Below, one piece after another: positions 25,636 to 35,269 of a DNA stretch of 60,642 bases (its first letter is position 1; each line of letters opens with the position of its first letter). The notes under the pieces were generated by a model. That model was not told where the DNA came from and did not search any database. It saw nothing but the letters and a program-made list of their open reading frames with translations. This stretch comes from Parasulfuritortus cantonensis (GTDB taxonomy: Bacteria; Pseudomonadota; Gammaproteobacteria; Burkholderiales; Thiobacillaceae), in assembly GCF_004337445.1 (NCBI RefSeq), contig NZ_SJZB01000039.1, forward strand, positions 1-60,642, read 5' to 3'. The position numbers and the translations under genes were made by a program.

Positions 25636-27648
25636 ATGGCTGATTTTGCTAATCCCGAAGTTGTCCAGGAGGAAGTTGACATCCTCCTGATCGGTGGTGG
25701 TATGGCCTGCTGCGGCGCCGCCTACGAGATCGTCCGCTGGGCCGAAGCCGCCAAGGCTTCCGCCGGCGTGGACCTGAAGATCAAGCTGGTCGACAAGGCC
25801 GCCATGGACCGTTCCGGCGCCGTCGCCCAGGGTCTGTCCGCGATCAACACCTACATCGGCTCCGAACAGGATCCCGCCGACTACGCCCGCATGGTCTCCA
25901 ACGACCTGATGGGCATCACCCGCGACGACCTGGCCTATGACCTCGGCCGTCACGTCGACGAGTCCGTGCACCTGTTCGAAGAATGGGGCCTGCCGATCTG
26001 GAAGACCGACCCCGCCACCGGCGAGCGTCACGACGGCGCCCAGGGCATGACCCCGCTGAAGGAAGGCGGCAAGCCCGTGCGTTCCGGCAAGTGGCAGATC
26101 ATGATCAACGGCGAATCCTACAAGTGGATCGTGGCCGAGGCCGCCAAGAAGGCCCTGGGCATGGACCGCATCCAGGAACGCGTCTTCATCGTTCGCCTGA
26201 TGAACGACAAGAACGACCCGAACCGCATCGCCGGTGCCGCTGGTTTCTCCACCCGCGAAAACAAGATCCACATCTACAAGGCCAAGGCCATCCTGCTGGC
26301 CGCCGGTGGCTGCGTGAACATCTTCCGTCCGCGCTCCGTCGGTGAAGGTACCGGCCGTGCCTGGTACCCGGTCTGGAACGCCGGTTCCACCTACTCCATG
26401 GCTGCCGAAGCCGGCGCCGAGCTGACCATGATGGAAAACCGCTTCGTGCCCGCCCGCTTCAAGGACGGTTACGGCCCGGTCGGTGCCTGGTTCCTGCTCT
26501 TCAAGTCCCAGGCCACCAACGCCTTCGGCGAAGTCTACATGGCCAAGAACAAGGAGATGCTGAACGACTATCCCCCGTACGGCCAAGCCGCCGTGCCGGC
26601 CTCCTGCCTGCGTAACCACCTGATGCTGAAGGAAATGCAGGAAGGTCGCGGCCCGATTTGGATGGATACCGTCACCGCCCTCGCCAAGCTGCGTGAGACC
26701 CTGTCCCCGCGCGAAGTGAAGCACCTCGAAGCCGAAGCCTGGGAAGACTTCCTGGACATGTGCGTCGGCCAGTGCGGCATCTGGGTTGGCGAAAACATCG
26801 AGCCCGAGAAGAAGAACTCCGAGCTGATGCCGACCGAACCGTACCTGCTCGGCTCCCACTCCGGCTGCTGCGGCATCTGGACCTCCGGCCCGACCGACGT
26901 CGGCGCGCCCACCAGCGAAGCCCTGCCCGGCGCCCCCGCCCACCTGCCGTCCGGCTGGAACTGGGGCTACCGTGGCATGACCACCGTCAGCGGCCTGTTC
27001 ACCGCCGGTGACGGCGTTGGCGCTTCCGGCCACAAGTTCTCCTCCGGCTCCCACGCCGAAGGCCGCATGGCGGCCAAGGCCATGGTGAAGTACTGCCTGG
27101 ACAACAAGGACCTGAAGGTCGAGTTCGCCGAAACCGCCGAAGAGCTGGCCGACGCGATCTGGAAGCCGGTCCGCAACTACATGGAGTTCAAGGACTACAC
27201 CACCGCCATCGACGTCAACCCCAACTACATCACCCCCAAGATGCTGCAGTTCCGCCTGCAGAAGATCATGGACGAGTACGTTGCCGGTGTCGCCACCTAC
27301 TACAAGACCAACACCGTCATGCTGGGTGTGGCCGAGCAGAAGCTGGAGATGCTGAAGGAAGACGCCCAGAAGATGCGTGCCAAGGACCTGCACGAACTGC
27401 TGCGTGCCTGGGAAAACTACCACCGCATCCTGACCGCCGAAGCCCACATGAAGCACATCCAGTTCCGCGAAGAGAGCCGCTACCCCGGCTTCTACTACCG
27501 GATGGACTACAACATGGTGGACGAGGAAAACTGGCACTGCTTCGTCAACTCCATCTACGACAAGAACACCAAGAAGTGGACCTGCTTCAAGCGTGCTCAC
27601 GTCGACCTGGTCGACAAGTCCAAGCTGTTCAAGCCCGCCGCTCACTAA
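25636..27648 (+). CDS. aprA: adenylylsulfate reductase, flavoprotein alpha subunit
   Basis: A 670-residue FAD subunit of the fumarate reductase superfamily. The FAD-binding start is DILLIGGGMACCGAAYE, the active-site region includes RSGAVAQGLSAINTY, and the later segment SHSGCCGIWTSGP is typical of AprA. It interconverts APS and sulfite plus AMP. It is the last gene of the sulfur cluster and is followed by a strong terminator. Codon use is skewed towards C-ending, highly expressed codons as in sat and aprB. Confidence 0.97.
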   Translation: MADFANPEVVQEEVDILLIGGGMACCGAAYEIVRWAEAAKASAGVDLKIKLVDKAAMDRSGAVAQGLSAINTYIGSEQDPADYARMVSNDLMGITRDDLAYDLGRHVDESVHLFEEWGLPIWKTDPATGERHDGAQGMTPLKEGGKPVRSGKWQIMINGESYKWIVAEAAKKALGMDRIQERVFIVRLMNDKNDPNRIAGAAGFSTRENKIHIYKAKAILLAAGGCVNIFRPRSVGEGTGRAWYPVWNAGSTYSMAAEAGAELTMMENRFVPARFKDGYGPVGAWFLLFKSQATNAFGEVYMAKNKEMLNDYPPYGQAAVPASCLRNHLMLKEMQEGRGPIWMDTVTALAKLRETLSPREVKHLEAEAWEDFLDMCVGQCGIWVGENIEPEKKNSELMPTEPYLLGSHSGCCGIWTSGPTDVGAPTSEALPGAPAHLPSGWNWGYRGMTTVSGLFTAGDGVGASGHKFSSGSHAEGRMAAKAMVKYCLDNKDLKVEFAETAEELADAIWKPVRNYMEFKDYTTAIDVNPNYITPKMLQFRLQKIMDEYVAGVATYYKTNTVMLGVAEQKLEMLKEDAQKMRAKDLHELLRAWENYHRILTAEAHMKHIQFREESRYPGFYYRMDYNMVDEENWHCFVNSIYDKNTKKWTCFKRAHVDLVDKSKLFKPAAH

Positions 27649-27670
27649 GCAGCAGGCTCTAAGCTGAAAG

Positions 27671-27702
27671 GCCGGGCGCTCACAAGGCGCCCGGTTTTTT
27701 TC
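27671..27702 (+). terminator. intrinsic terminator of aprBA
   Basis: CCGGGCGC (27672-27679), a 7-base loop, GCGCCCGG (27687-27694), then seven T residues. A classical strong rho-independent terminator 23 bp past the aprA stop. Confidence 0.95.
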
Positions 27703-27759
27703 TAAAAACCCTTTCTTTGTCAGCGCTTTAGCGCCAAGACGAGAGGGCGCGTTATCCGC

Positions 27760-27765
27760 TAGAAT
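27760..27765 (+). promoter_or_regulatory. putative -10 box TAGAAT
   Basis: TAGAAT about 70 bp before the cysteine-cluster gene and after the apr terminator, so a new promoter is expected here. The -35 region is not recognisable. Confidence 0.4.
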
Positions 27766-27836
27766 GCCCGCCTTTCCGCCTTTGCGTTTGCCACCGTCAA
27801 CGACGTGACAGGTCGATGCTTCACCTGGAGTACCCC

Positions 27837-28790
27837 ATGCAAGACTACGACGCCCAATTCAAGAACCTGGCCGAGGACGCCCCGTTCGACCAGAGCCCGG
27901 TCATGCCCAACATGCTGGACGGCGACACCCAGCTGCAATTCCGCTGCCACCGCGGCGTGAAGTGCTGGAACGCCTGCTGCAGCAACATCGACATCACCCT
28001 CACCCCGTACGACATCCTGCGCCTGAAGAACCGGCTGGGCATGTCCTCGGGCGAGTTCCTGCAGAAGTACACGGTGCCCTACGAGATCGACAAGGACGGC
28101 ACCCCCGGCGTCAAGCTGCGCAGCGTCGACGGCGGTACCGCCTGCCAGTTCATGGTCGAGGAAGGCTGCTCGGTCTACGAGGACCGCCCCACCGCCTGCC
28201 GCTACTACCCGGTCGCCCTGCTCTCGGTGCGCAACTCGGACGAATACGTCGACCGCCTGTCCTTCGCCCTGGTCCAGGAAAAGACCTGCTTCGGCCACCA
28301 GGAGCCCGACACCCAGACCATCGACCAATACCGCCAGACCCAAGGCGCGGTGGAGTACGACGAGAAGGGTCGCGGCTGGCGCCAGCTGATCCTGAAGAAG
28401 AAGTCCGCCGGCCCGGCCATCGGCAAGCCGCCGGCGATCACCAACCAGTTGTTCTTCATGGTCAACTACGACCTCGACCGCTTCCGCGCCTTCGTGATCA
28501 GCGACTCCTTCAACAAGACCTACGACATCCCGGTTGACCAGATGGCCGAACTGGTCGCCGACGACGAAAAGCTGCTCCAGTTCGGCACCGACTTCCTGCG
28601 CCACGTCCTGTTCGGCGAGAAGACCCTGACCGAGCGGGAAGGCGCCTACGAGGCCCGGACCGAACGCCTGAAGGCCAAGGCCGAAGCGATCCGCGCCGAG
28701 TTCGAAGCCAACCGCGAAAAGATCGAGGACGAGAAGTATTGCGCCCCCCCCGGCCAGCCGGGCGACTGTGGCTGCGGCTCGGAGTCCTGA
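27837..28790 (+). CDS. YkgJ-family cysteine cluster protein
   Basis: A 317-residue cytoplasmic protein. The family's metal-binding cysteines are seen in CHRGVKCWNACCSN near residue 38, then TACQFMVEEGCSVYEDRP and ACRYYPV, likely holding zinc or an Fe-S cluster. A charged helical C-terminus ends in CAPP and CGCGSES, with further cysteines. The ATG at 27837 is chosen for its GGAG at seven bases; an ATG at 27816 is in frame. It sits just after aprBA with its own promoter and terminator. Function unknown. Confidence 0.82.
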   Translation: MQDYDAQFKNLAEDAPFDQSPVMPNMLDGDTQLQFRCHRGVKCWNACCSNIDITLTPYDILRLKNRLGMSSGEFLQKYTVPYEIDKDGTPGVKLRSVDGGTACQFMVEEGCSVYEDRPTACRYYPVALLSVRNSDEYVDRLSFALVQEKTCFGHQEPDTQTIDQYRQTQGAVEYDEKGRGWRQLILKKKSAGPAIGKPPAITNQLFFMVNYDLDRFRAFVISDSFNKTYDIPVDQMAELVADDEKLLQFGTDFLRHVLFGEKTLTEREGAYEARTERLKAKAEAIRAEFEANREKIEDEKYCAPPGQPGDCGCGSES

Positions 28791-28807
28791 ACGGCAAGAC
28801 GTAGAAG

Positions 28808-28836
28808 AAAGGCCCGCGCTACGGCGCGCGCCTTTT
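28808..28836 (+). terminator. intrinsic terminator after the cysteine-cluster gene
   Basis: AAA-GGCCCGCGC, TACG loop, GCGCGCGCC-TTTT: a 9-bp stem with one C-C mismatch and a short T-run, 21 bp past the stop. Confidence 0.8.
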
Positions 28837-28986
28837 CGTTGCTGCGCCCGCGACCGTGAATCAGACCACCTCGATTACCGGCCGCGAGGCGCACGAGGGG
28901 GAGGCCGGGTGGTTTCCGGCGCATAGCCGGGGCTTCTCCAGGAGAGGCCGGACGCCACAAACGGGAGCCTCGCCGCAGTCCCACCC

Positions 28987-29367
28987 TTACGGCCCACCCT
29001 CGCATGTCCAAATGATGCGTGACTCGAAATCAATGGTATTGGGGCCAGCGCTACATCCACCCACTTCCGGCGCATCACGGTCGGACTCGGCATAGCCGAG
29101 AATCCATTGTTTTGTTCTCGAATGCCACATAAGCGTTGCCTGGTCAATGAGACCGCTCGGGATCGGGCCGTATGGTTTCGGGTTTATAACGGTGATCTGG
29201 TTCCCACGAACGACAACCCGTACCGGGAAACCAGGTGAATGCGGGAATTCAGCATCGCGATGCTGAAAGATGTATTCGCCCGACTTGATCGGCAATACGG
29301 GATCCGATTGCGCCTGGCCGCTCAGCGTTGCGACTGCAAGACAGATACTTGCTGCACCTTGTTTCAT
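28987..29367 (-). CDS. hypothetical secreted protein
   Basis: A 126-residue protein starting with a short signal peptide (cleavage likely after SGQAQS near residue 21). It has two cysteines near the C-terminus (GGCSAGP and WTCEGGP) that could form a disulfide, and a beta-rich middle. No family was recognised. The ATG at 29367 is used; a TTG three codons earlier is in frame. Base composition is less GC-rich than in flanking genes, consistent with acquired DNA. No operon partner. Confidence 0.55.
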   Translation of the reverse strand: MKQGAASICLAVATLSGQAQSDPVLPIKSGEYIFQHRDAEFPHSPGFPVRVVVRGNQITVINPKPYGPIPSGLIDQATLMWHSRTKQWILGYAESDRDAPEVGGCSAGPNTIDFESRIIWTCEGGP

Positions 29368-29376
29368 GATTTTCAA

Positions 29377-30043
29377 ACCTAAAGTGTATCGGCGTCCGGA
29401 ATGCCGAACGCGGACAGGTGAGCTCTCCGGTGACAGGCCAAAACCAAGGCGATTGGCTTCGCCATCTCTGTCAACACCAGTGAGGGGGCCGACCGTGCTC
29501 TTGGTTGGGAACCACGGATTCTATGCAATCAATCCGCTAACCGGCCTTCTCTGGCGGCGTGGTCATGGCACGTCCATACTCAGCCAACGCACGCTGAAGC
29601 TGCATTGACACAGACGCAGCCCGCCGAAAAAGTGAGGAAGGCAGACATATCGCCGTGTAGCGGGCAATTTCATGACGTCAACCAAAGTTGATTCATAGCC
29701 TTCACCTCTCCCTTATCCTTCATGAAGGCCCAGCGCCGTGCTCAACCGAGCGTTAGGAGCACATCGAATAAGTTTTCCGAGTGTCGCACTCTGTCATTAG
29801 GAGAAATAACGCTGGGACGCATATTATAAAAGCACCGACCCAACCCGGAAGCGGAAGCACTGGCCCAAGGACTTCAACTTCCGCGTTAGTTGTCTGCTAC
29901 CCGTCGTTCATAATGCCTGCCGTTGGCCCGCGATCGGCAAGTCGGCTACCACCGCCCCATGGCAGGAGTACCTTCCGTTTCAAACTGGCGCATGCACGGC
30001 GAGGCAATGCGCTCTTATCAACAGGCCGCGCATCAAAGTGTCC
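29377..30043. other. gene-poor accessory stretch with attC-like half sites
   Basis: No convincing gene is visible in these 667 bp, and short open frames on both strands lack ribosome sites. Two segments resemble the right half of integron attC sites: GCTCAAC-5-GTTAGGA (29740-29758) and CTTCAAC-6-GTTAGTT (29872-29891). The second pairs with AAATAACGC at 29804-29812 and has an internal hairpin (29846-29857 with 29872-29883). The left half of the first is weak. No integrase gene is present, so this is tentative. Confidence 0.35.
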
Positions 30044-30841
30044 ATGGTCAGATCAGTCTTGTTGATGTGCTTGTTCGGCACCCATGCCGGTCTCGCGACC
30101 GCGCATGCGGCGGCGGCGGAGACCTTGAATATGACGAAAGACGACGTGGCATCGGCGCCTGAAGGCCCACGGATGATGGCGAGCCGCATCGCTCCGGCGC
30201 GGGTGACGCCCATCGACGTCAATGGAATCCGCTATGAAGCGGTGTGGGGGGCCCTCGGCCTTTTCCGGGCCACCGAGGTCAAGACCGGCAAGGTCTTGTG
30301 GGAACTGACCCTGTATCACTACCGGTACGACGACCGGCTTGAACGCGACGTCCAGGACGTGTTCGTCTCCGCCATGGCGAAGGAGAGCCCTTCGACCATC
30401 CTGGTCACGGACGAGCGGGCGACGGTGTACCGGGTCGATCTGGAGAAGATGACGTCGCGGATAGCCAGATGGCCGGTCGGCGTGAAACTGGTCGCCCGGG
30501 AGCCGCTGACCGTCGAGTTGGTGATCGCCAACGATACGGACCGGACCGTGAAGTTCGACAAGCCCAGCATCGGGTTTGGCGGGCGATTGAGCAACGACCT
30601 GTTTCGCGTCCAGGCCGACGGCGTCGAACTGCCGTACGGCGGGATGATGCTGAAGCGGGCGCCGCCGGGTGATTTCCTGACCCTGAAGCCGTTGTCGGAA
30701 TTCCGCGTCAGGCTGGACCTGTCCGCGGATTACGCGGTGCCCGCAACGGCGAAGAAGATCGAAGTCCGCTTCGCGCATGCCAATCATTTCTCGCCGGACG
30801 ATTTCCAGCTCTATTCGCCGATCCCCTTGGTCATCCGGTGA
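30044..30841 (+). CDS. hypothetical secreted protein
   Basis: A 265-residue exported protein with a signal peptide (MVRSVLLMCLFGTHAGLATA, cleavage probably near AHAAAAE). The mature part looks beta-rich: an N-terminal half with GIRYEAVWGALGLFRATE and a C-terminal half (LTVELVIANDTDRTVKF onward) that could be an immunoglobulin-like sandwich. No known family was recognised. The start is ATG 30044 with a poor ribosome site. It stands alone beside the attC-like stretch. Confidence 0.6.
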   Translation: MVRSVLLMCLFGTHAGLATAHAAAAETLNMTKDDVASAPEGPRMMASRIAPARVTPIDVNGIRYEAVWGALGLFRATEVKTGKVLWELTLYHYRYDDRLERDVQDVFVSAMAKESPSTILVTDERATVYRVDLEKMTSRIARWPVGVKLVAREPLTVELVIANDTDRTVKFDKPSIGFGGRLSNDLFRVQADGVELPYGGMMLKRAPPGDFLTLKPLSEFRVRLDLSADYAVPATAKKIEVRFAHANHFSPDDFQLYSPIPLVIR

Positions 30842-30931
30842 CGCGCCGGCCGGCGCCCTCGTTGCCCGGCGGCACCACAGCCTGGCGGCTCCCGGGCCGG
30901 CTGCCCCGACTGCCGACGGGCGTGCACGCGG

Positions 30932-32071
30932 TCAGTCGCGTACCTGGATCAGCTTGCCGCTGTCGGTGAGCAGATAGATCCAGCCGTCCGGCCCCTGGCT
31001 GACGTCGCGGATGCGTTCGCCCAGGTTGGCGAGCAGGCGCTCCCGGCCGACTTCCCGGCCGCCGGCCAGCTGGACGCGCCAGAGCGCCTTGCCGGCCAGG
31101 GCGCCGACGAAGATCTGGCCGCGCCATTGCGGGAAGCCGCCGCCGGTGTAGAAGATCATCCCGCACGGGGCGATCGACACCGGCACCCAATAGCTGACCG
31201 GCTCGACGTAGTCGGGGGCATGGCGGCCGCCGCCCAGGCGGCAGGCGGCGCCGACCGGGTCGCCGTAGTTGCAGCCGTAGCTGACCCGTGGCCAGCCGTA
31301 GTTGCCGCCCGGCACGATGCGGTTGATCTCGTCGCCGCCCTGGGGACCATGCTCGCTGATCCACAACTCATCGGTCCCCGGCCGCAGGGCGGCGCCCTGC
31401 GGGTTGCGATGGCCATAGCTCCAAATCTCCGGACGCGCCCCCGGGATGGCCGGGTTGCCGGTCGGCACGGAGCCATCGCGGTTGATCCGGATCACCTTGC
31501 CCAGGCTCGTGGCCAGGTCCTGGGCCGGGGTGAATTTCTGGCGCTCGCCCAGGGTCACGAACAGGGTCTTGTCCGGACGGAACACCAGGCGGGACCCGAA
31601 ATGCCCGGCCCCGGCGACCTTGGGCTGCTGACGATAGATCACCCGGATGTCGCGCAGGGCGCCGTTCTCCAGTAGGCCGCGCGCCACGGCGGTGCCGGCC
31701 AGGCCCGTCTCGGCACCCCGGCCGGGCTCCGAGTAGGTCCAGTAGACCCAGGGCGTGGTGGCGAAGTCCGGGTCCAGGGCGACGTCGAGCAGGCCGCCCT
31801 GGCCGGCGCTGGCCACCGCCGGCAGGCCGGTCAGCGTCGTCTCGACCGTCTTGCCGTCGCGGCTCAGGATGACCATGGTGCCGGCCTTCTGGGTCACCAG
31901 CAGGCGGCCGTCGGGCAGGAAGACCATGCCCCAGGGCCGTTGCAGCCCGCTGTTCAGGGTGACCGTGCGCAACGCGCCCGCCGGGCTGCCGCTGCCTGCG
32001 CCGCAGGCGGCCAACAGCAGCAGCGCCGCCGCCATCAGCAGGCCGAGCCCGCCGCGTATCCGTACCGCCAT
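30932..32071 (-). CDS. PQQ-dependent aldose sugar dehydrogenase-like lipoprotein
   Basis: A 379-residue beta-propeller enzyme of the soluble glucose/sorbosone dehydrogenase family. A lipobox (LLLLAAC) indicates an outer or inner membrane anchor facing the periplasm. Family motifs include LQRPWGMVFLPDG, VYWTYSEPG, SYGHRNPQG, EHGPQGGDEIN and NYGWP; these form the PQQ and calcium pocket and the catalytic His in relatives. Such enzymes oxidise aldoses with PQQ. No pqq biosynthesis gene is nearby. It follows the RND pump on the same strand by 56 bp. Confidence 0.87.
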   Translation of the reverse strand: MAVRIRGGLGLLMAAALLLLAACGAGSGSPAGALRTVTLNSGLQRPWGMVFLPDGRLLVTQKAGTMVILSRDGKTVETTLTGLPAVASAGQGGLLDVALDPDFATTPWVYWTYSEPGRGAETGLAGTAVARGLLENGALRDIRVIYRQQPKVAGAGHFGSRLVFRPDKTLFVTLGERQKFTPAQDLATSLGKVIRINRDGSVPTGNPAIPGARPEIWSYGHRNPQGAALRPGTDELWISEHGPQGGDEINRIVPGGNYGWPRVSYGCNYGDPVGAACRLGGGRHAPDYVEPVSYWVPVSIAPCGMIFYTGGGFPQWRGQIFVGALAGKALWRVQLAGGREVGRERLLANLGERIRDVSQGPDGWIYLLTDSGKLIQVRD

Positions 32072-32127
32072 GTCCGCCTCCGTGCGCGCGCCGCGACGGG
32101 CTCATTATAGGCGCGCCGGCGCCGGCC

Positions 32128-35100
32128 TTATTCCCGCCGCACCCGGTACCAGGCCGCGTACAGGGCGGGCAGGAACAGCATGGTCAGCAGGGTGGCGATG
32201 ATCAGGCCGCCCATGATGCTCACCGCCATGGGCCCGAAGAAGACGTTGCGCGAGAGCGGGATCATGGCCAGCACGGCGGCCGAGGCGGTCAGGACGATGG
32301 GCCGGAAGCGGCGCACGGCGGAGCCGACGATGGCCTCCCAGCAGGACTTGCCGGCGACCAGGTCCTGGTCGATCTGGTCGATCAGGATGACCGAGTTGCG
32401 CATGATCATGCCCAGCATGGCGATCACCCCGAGCAGGGCCATGAAGCCGAACGGCTTGCCGAACAGGAGCAGGAAGGCGGCGACGCCGATGATGCCGAGC
32501 GGCGCCGTGAGCACCACCATGATGACGCGCGGGAAGTTCTGCAGCTGGATCATCAGCACCGTCAGCACCACGGCGACGAAGAACGGGATGCCGGCGAACA
32601 CCGCGCGCTGGGCCTTGCCCGACTCCTCCACCGAGCCGCCGGTCTCGAGCAGGAAGCCGGCCGGCAGGGCGGCCCGCAGCGGCTCCAGGCGCGGCAGTAT
32701 CTCGGCGGTCACGGTGGCCGGCTCGATGGCCGGGTCGTAGACGTTGGCGCGCACCGTGATGGTCGGCAGGCGGTTGCGGCGCCAGATCATGCCGGGCTCG
32801 AAGGCGTATTCCAGGCTGGCGACCTGGGCCAGCGGCACGCTCTTGCCGACCCGCGTCGGCACCGCCAGGTCGGCCAGGCGGCTCAGCTGATCGCGGTCCG
32901 CCTCGGCGCCGCGCAGTTCGACGTTGACGATGCGGTCGGCCTCCCGGTAGGCGGTCGCGGCGGTGCCGGTCAGGGTGGCGTTCAGGAAGGCGGCCAGGTC
33001 CTGGCTGCTGACGCCGAGCAAGCGCGCCTTGTCCTGGTCGATGACGACGCGGACGATCTTGGATTGCTCGTCCCAGTCGAACTGGACGTTGGAGACGTAG
33101 GGATTCTTGCGCATCACGTCGGCGACCTGGTGGGCCAGGCGGCGCAGGGTCGGGATGTCGGCGCCGGAGACCCGGAACTGCACCGGGAAGCCGACCGGCG
33201 GGCCGTTCTCGACCCGGAACACGGCGCCGCGCAGGCCGTGGAAGTCCTCGTCGAACCGCTTGATCAGGCGCTGGCGCACCGCCTCGCGGTCGGCGATGGA
33301 CTTGGTCATGACCATGAACTGGCCGAAGTTGGCGGCCGGCAACTGCTGGTCCAGGCTCAGGTAGAAGCGCGGCGAGCCCCAGCCGACGTAGGCGGTGTAG
33401 TGCTCGACGCCGGGATCGGCGGCGAGGATGCGCTCCAGCTTGCGCACCTCGGTGTCGACGGCCTTGAGGGAGGCGCCCTGGGGCAGGCGCAGGTCGAGCA
33501 CCAGTTCCAGGCGCACCGAGGACGGGAAGAACTGCTTCTGGACGATCTTCATGCCGTTCACGGCGACGACGAAGAGCAGCACCGTGGCGGCGATGACGAT
33601 CCAGCGGTGCGCCACGCACCAGTCGATGAGCCGGCGCAGGCGGTGGTAGAAGGGCGTGTCGTAGACGTCGTGGCCGCCCTCCTCCACCGGCCCGGCCGGG
33701 CGCTCGCCGGCGAAGCCGAGCCGGCGCATGAGGGCGTACCGGCGGGTCGCCAGCCAGCCGTGGCTCTTCGGGGCATGCGGGTCGGGCAACAGCTTGTAGC
33801 CCAGGAACGGCACCACCAGCACGGCGGACAGCCAGGACAGCAGGAGGGCGGTGGCGTTGACCGAGAAAAAGGCGAAGGCGTACTCGCCGACCACCGACTT
33901 GGCGATCGCGATGGGCAGGAAGCCGGCCACGGTGACCAGGGTACCGGCCAGCATCGGCCCGGCCGTGCTGACGTAGGCGAACGAGGCGGCCCGGGTGCGT
34001 TCCCAGCCCTGCTCCATCTTCACCCACATCATCTCGACGGCGATGATGGCGTCGTCGACCAGGAGACCGAGGGCCAGGATGAGCGCGCCCAGGGACACCT
34101 TGTGCAGGCCGGTATCGGTCTGCCACATGACGAAGAAGGTCACCGCCAGGACCAGCGGGATGGTCAGGGCGACGACCATGCCGGTGCGGAAACCCAGGCT
34201 GATGAAGCTGACCAGGAGGACCACGCTGACCGCCTCGGCGAGCGACTGCACGAAGGAGCGGATCGAGAACCTGACCACCTCCGGCTGGTCGGCGACCCGG
34301 TTGATCTCGACCCCGAGCGGCAGCCGGCTGCGCAACTCGGCGATCTTGGCGTCCAGGTGTTCGCCGAGCAGGATGATGTCGCCGCCCTTGGCCATGGTGA
34401 CGCCGACCCCGACGGCCGGCTGGCCCTGGTGGCGCATGGCCGGTTGCGGCGGCTCCGCATAGCCGCGGCTGACCCGGGCGATGTCGCCGATGCGGAAACT
34501 GCGCCCGCCGACCCGGATCACCGTGTCGCGCACCGCCTGCACGGTGTCGAAGGGCCCGCTGGCGCGCACGTAGATGCGCTCCGTGCCGGTCTCGAAGAAG
34601 CCGCTCTCGGCCAGCGCGTTCTGCTGCGCCAGGGCCTGGGCCAGGCTGTTTAGGTCGACGCCGAGGGTGGCCAGGCGGGCATTGTCGATGTCGATGTGGA
34701 TGCGCTCGTCCTGGACGCCGTAGAGATCGACCTTGGCGACGTCGGGCACCCTGAGCAGGGCGTCGCGCACGTCGTCGGCGTAGTCCTTGAGCTGGGCATA
34801 GGACAGGCCCGGCCCGGTGATGGCGTAGATGTTGCCGAACACGTCCCCGAATTCGTCGTTGAAGAACGGCCCCTGGATGCCGGCCGGCAGGTTTTGGCGG
34901 ATGTCGCCGATCTTCTTGCGCACCTGGTAGAAGATGTCCGGCACCGCCTTGGGCGGGGTCGACTCGTGGGCCAGGAACATCACCGTCGACTCGCCTGGGC
35001 GCGAGAAGCTGGTGATGCGGTCGACGTAGGGCACCTCCTGGAGCTTCTTCTCGATGCGGTCGGTGACCTGTTCCTCGACCTCTTGGGCCGAGGCGCCCGG

Positions 35101-35262
35101 CCACTTGGTCTGGACCACCATGAGCTTGAAGGTGAAGGCCGGGTCCTCGGCCTGGCCGAGGTGGCGGTAGCCGTACACGCCCATGAGCGCCAGCACGACC
35201 ATGAAGTAGCCCATCAGGGCACGGTGGCGCAGGGCCCAGTCGGACAGGTTGAAACCGGTCAT
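32128..35262 (-). CDS. RND efflux permease (AcrB-like)
   Basis: A 1044-residue inner-membrane proton-driven exporter with two halves of six membrane segments and two large periplasmic loops. The proton-relay aspartate pair is seen in LGLLVDDAIIAVE, and the N-terminal signature WPGASAQEVEEQVTD is typical of the hydrophobe/amphiphile branch. It follows its adaptor gene by seven bases. No outer-membrane channel gene is adjacent, so it may use a TolC encoded elsewhere. The substrate is unknown. Confidence 0.93.
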   Translation of the reverse strand: MTGFNLSDWALRHRALMGYFMVVLALMGVYGYRHLGQAEDPAFTFKLMVVQTKWPGASAQEVEEQVTDRIEKKLQEVPYVDRITSFSRPGESTVMFLAHESTPPKAVPDIFYQVRKKIGDIRQNLPAGIQGPFFNDEFGDVFGNIYAITGPGLSYAQLKDYADDVRDALLRVPDVAKVDLYGVQDERIHIDIDNARLATLGVDLNSLAQALAQQNALAESGFFETGTERIYVRASGPFDTVQAVRDTVIRVGGRSFRIGDIARVSRGYAEPPQPAMRHQGQPAVGVGVTMAKGGDIILLGEHLDAKIAELRSRLPLGVEINRVADQPEVVRFSIRSFVQSLAEAVSVVLLVSFISLGFRTGMVVALTIPLVLAVTFFVMWQTDTGLHKVSLGALILALGLLVDDAIIAVEMMWVKMEQGWERTRAASFAYVSTAGPMLAGTLVTVAGFLPIAIAKSVVGEYAFAFFSVNATALLLSWLSAVLVVPFLGYKLLPDPHAPKSHGWLATRRYALMRRLGFAGERPAGPVEEGGHDVYDTPFYHRLRRLIDWCVAHRWIVIAATVLLFVVAVNGMKIVQKQFFPSSVRLELVLDLRLPQGASLKAVDTEVRKLERILAADPGVEHYTAYVGWGSPRFYLSLDQQLPAANFGQFMVMTKSIADREAVRQRLIKRFDEDFHGLRGAVFRVENGPPVGFPVQFRVSGADIPTLRRLAHQVADVMRKNPYVSNVQFDWDEQSKIVRVVIDQDKARLLGVSSQDLAAFLNATLTGTAATAYREADRIVNVELRGAEADRDQLSRLADLAVPTRVGKSVPLAQVASLEYAFEPGMIWRRNRLPTITVRANVYDPAIEPATVTAEILPRLEPLRAALPAGFLLETGGSVEESGKAQRAVFAGIPFFVAVVLTVLMIQLQNFPRVIMVVLTAPLGIIGVAAFLLLFGKPFGFMALLGVIAMLGMIMRNSVILIDQIDQDLVAGKSCWEAIVGSAVRRFRPIVLTASAAVLAMIPLSRNVFFGPMAVSIMGGLIIATLLTMLFLPALYAAWYRVRRE

Positions 35263-35269
35263 GGTCGCC

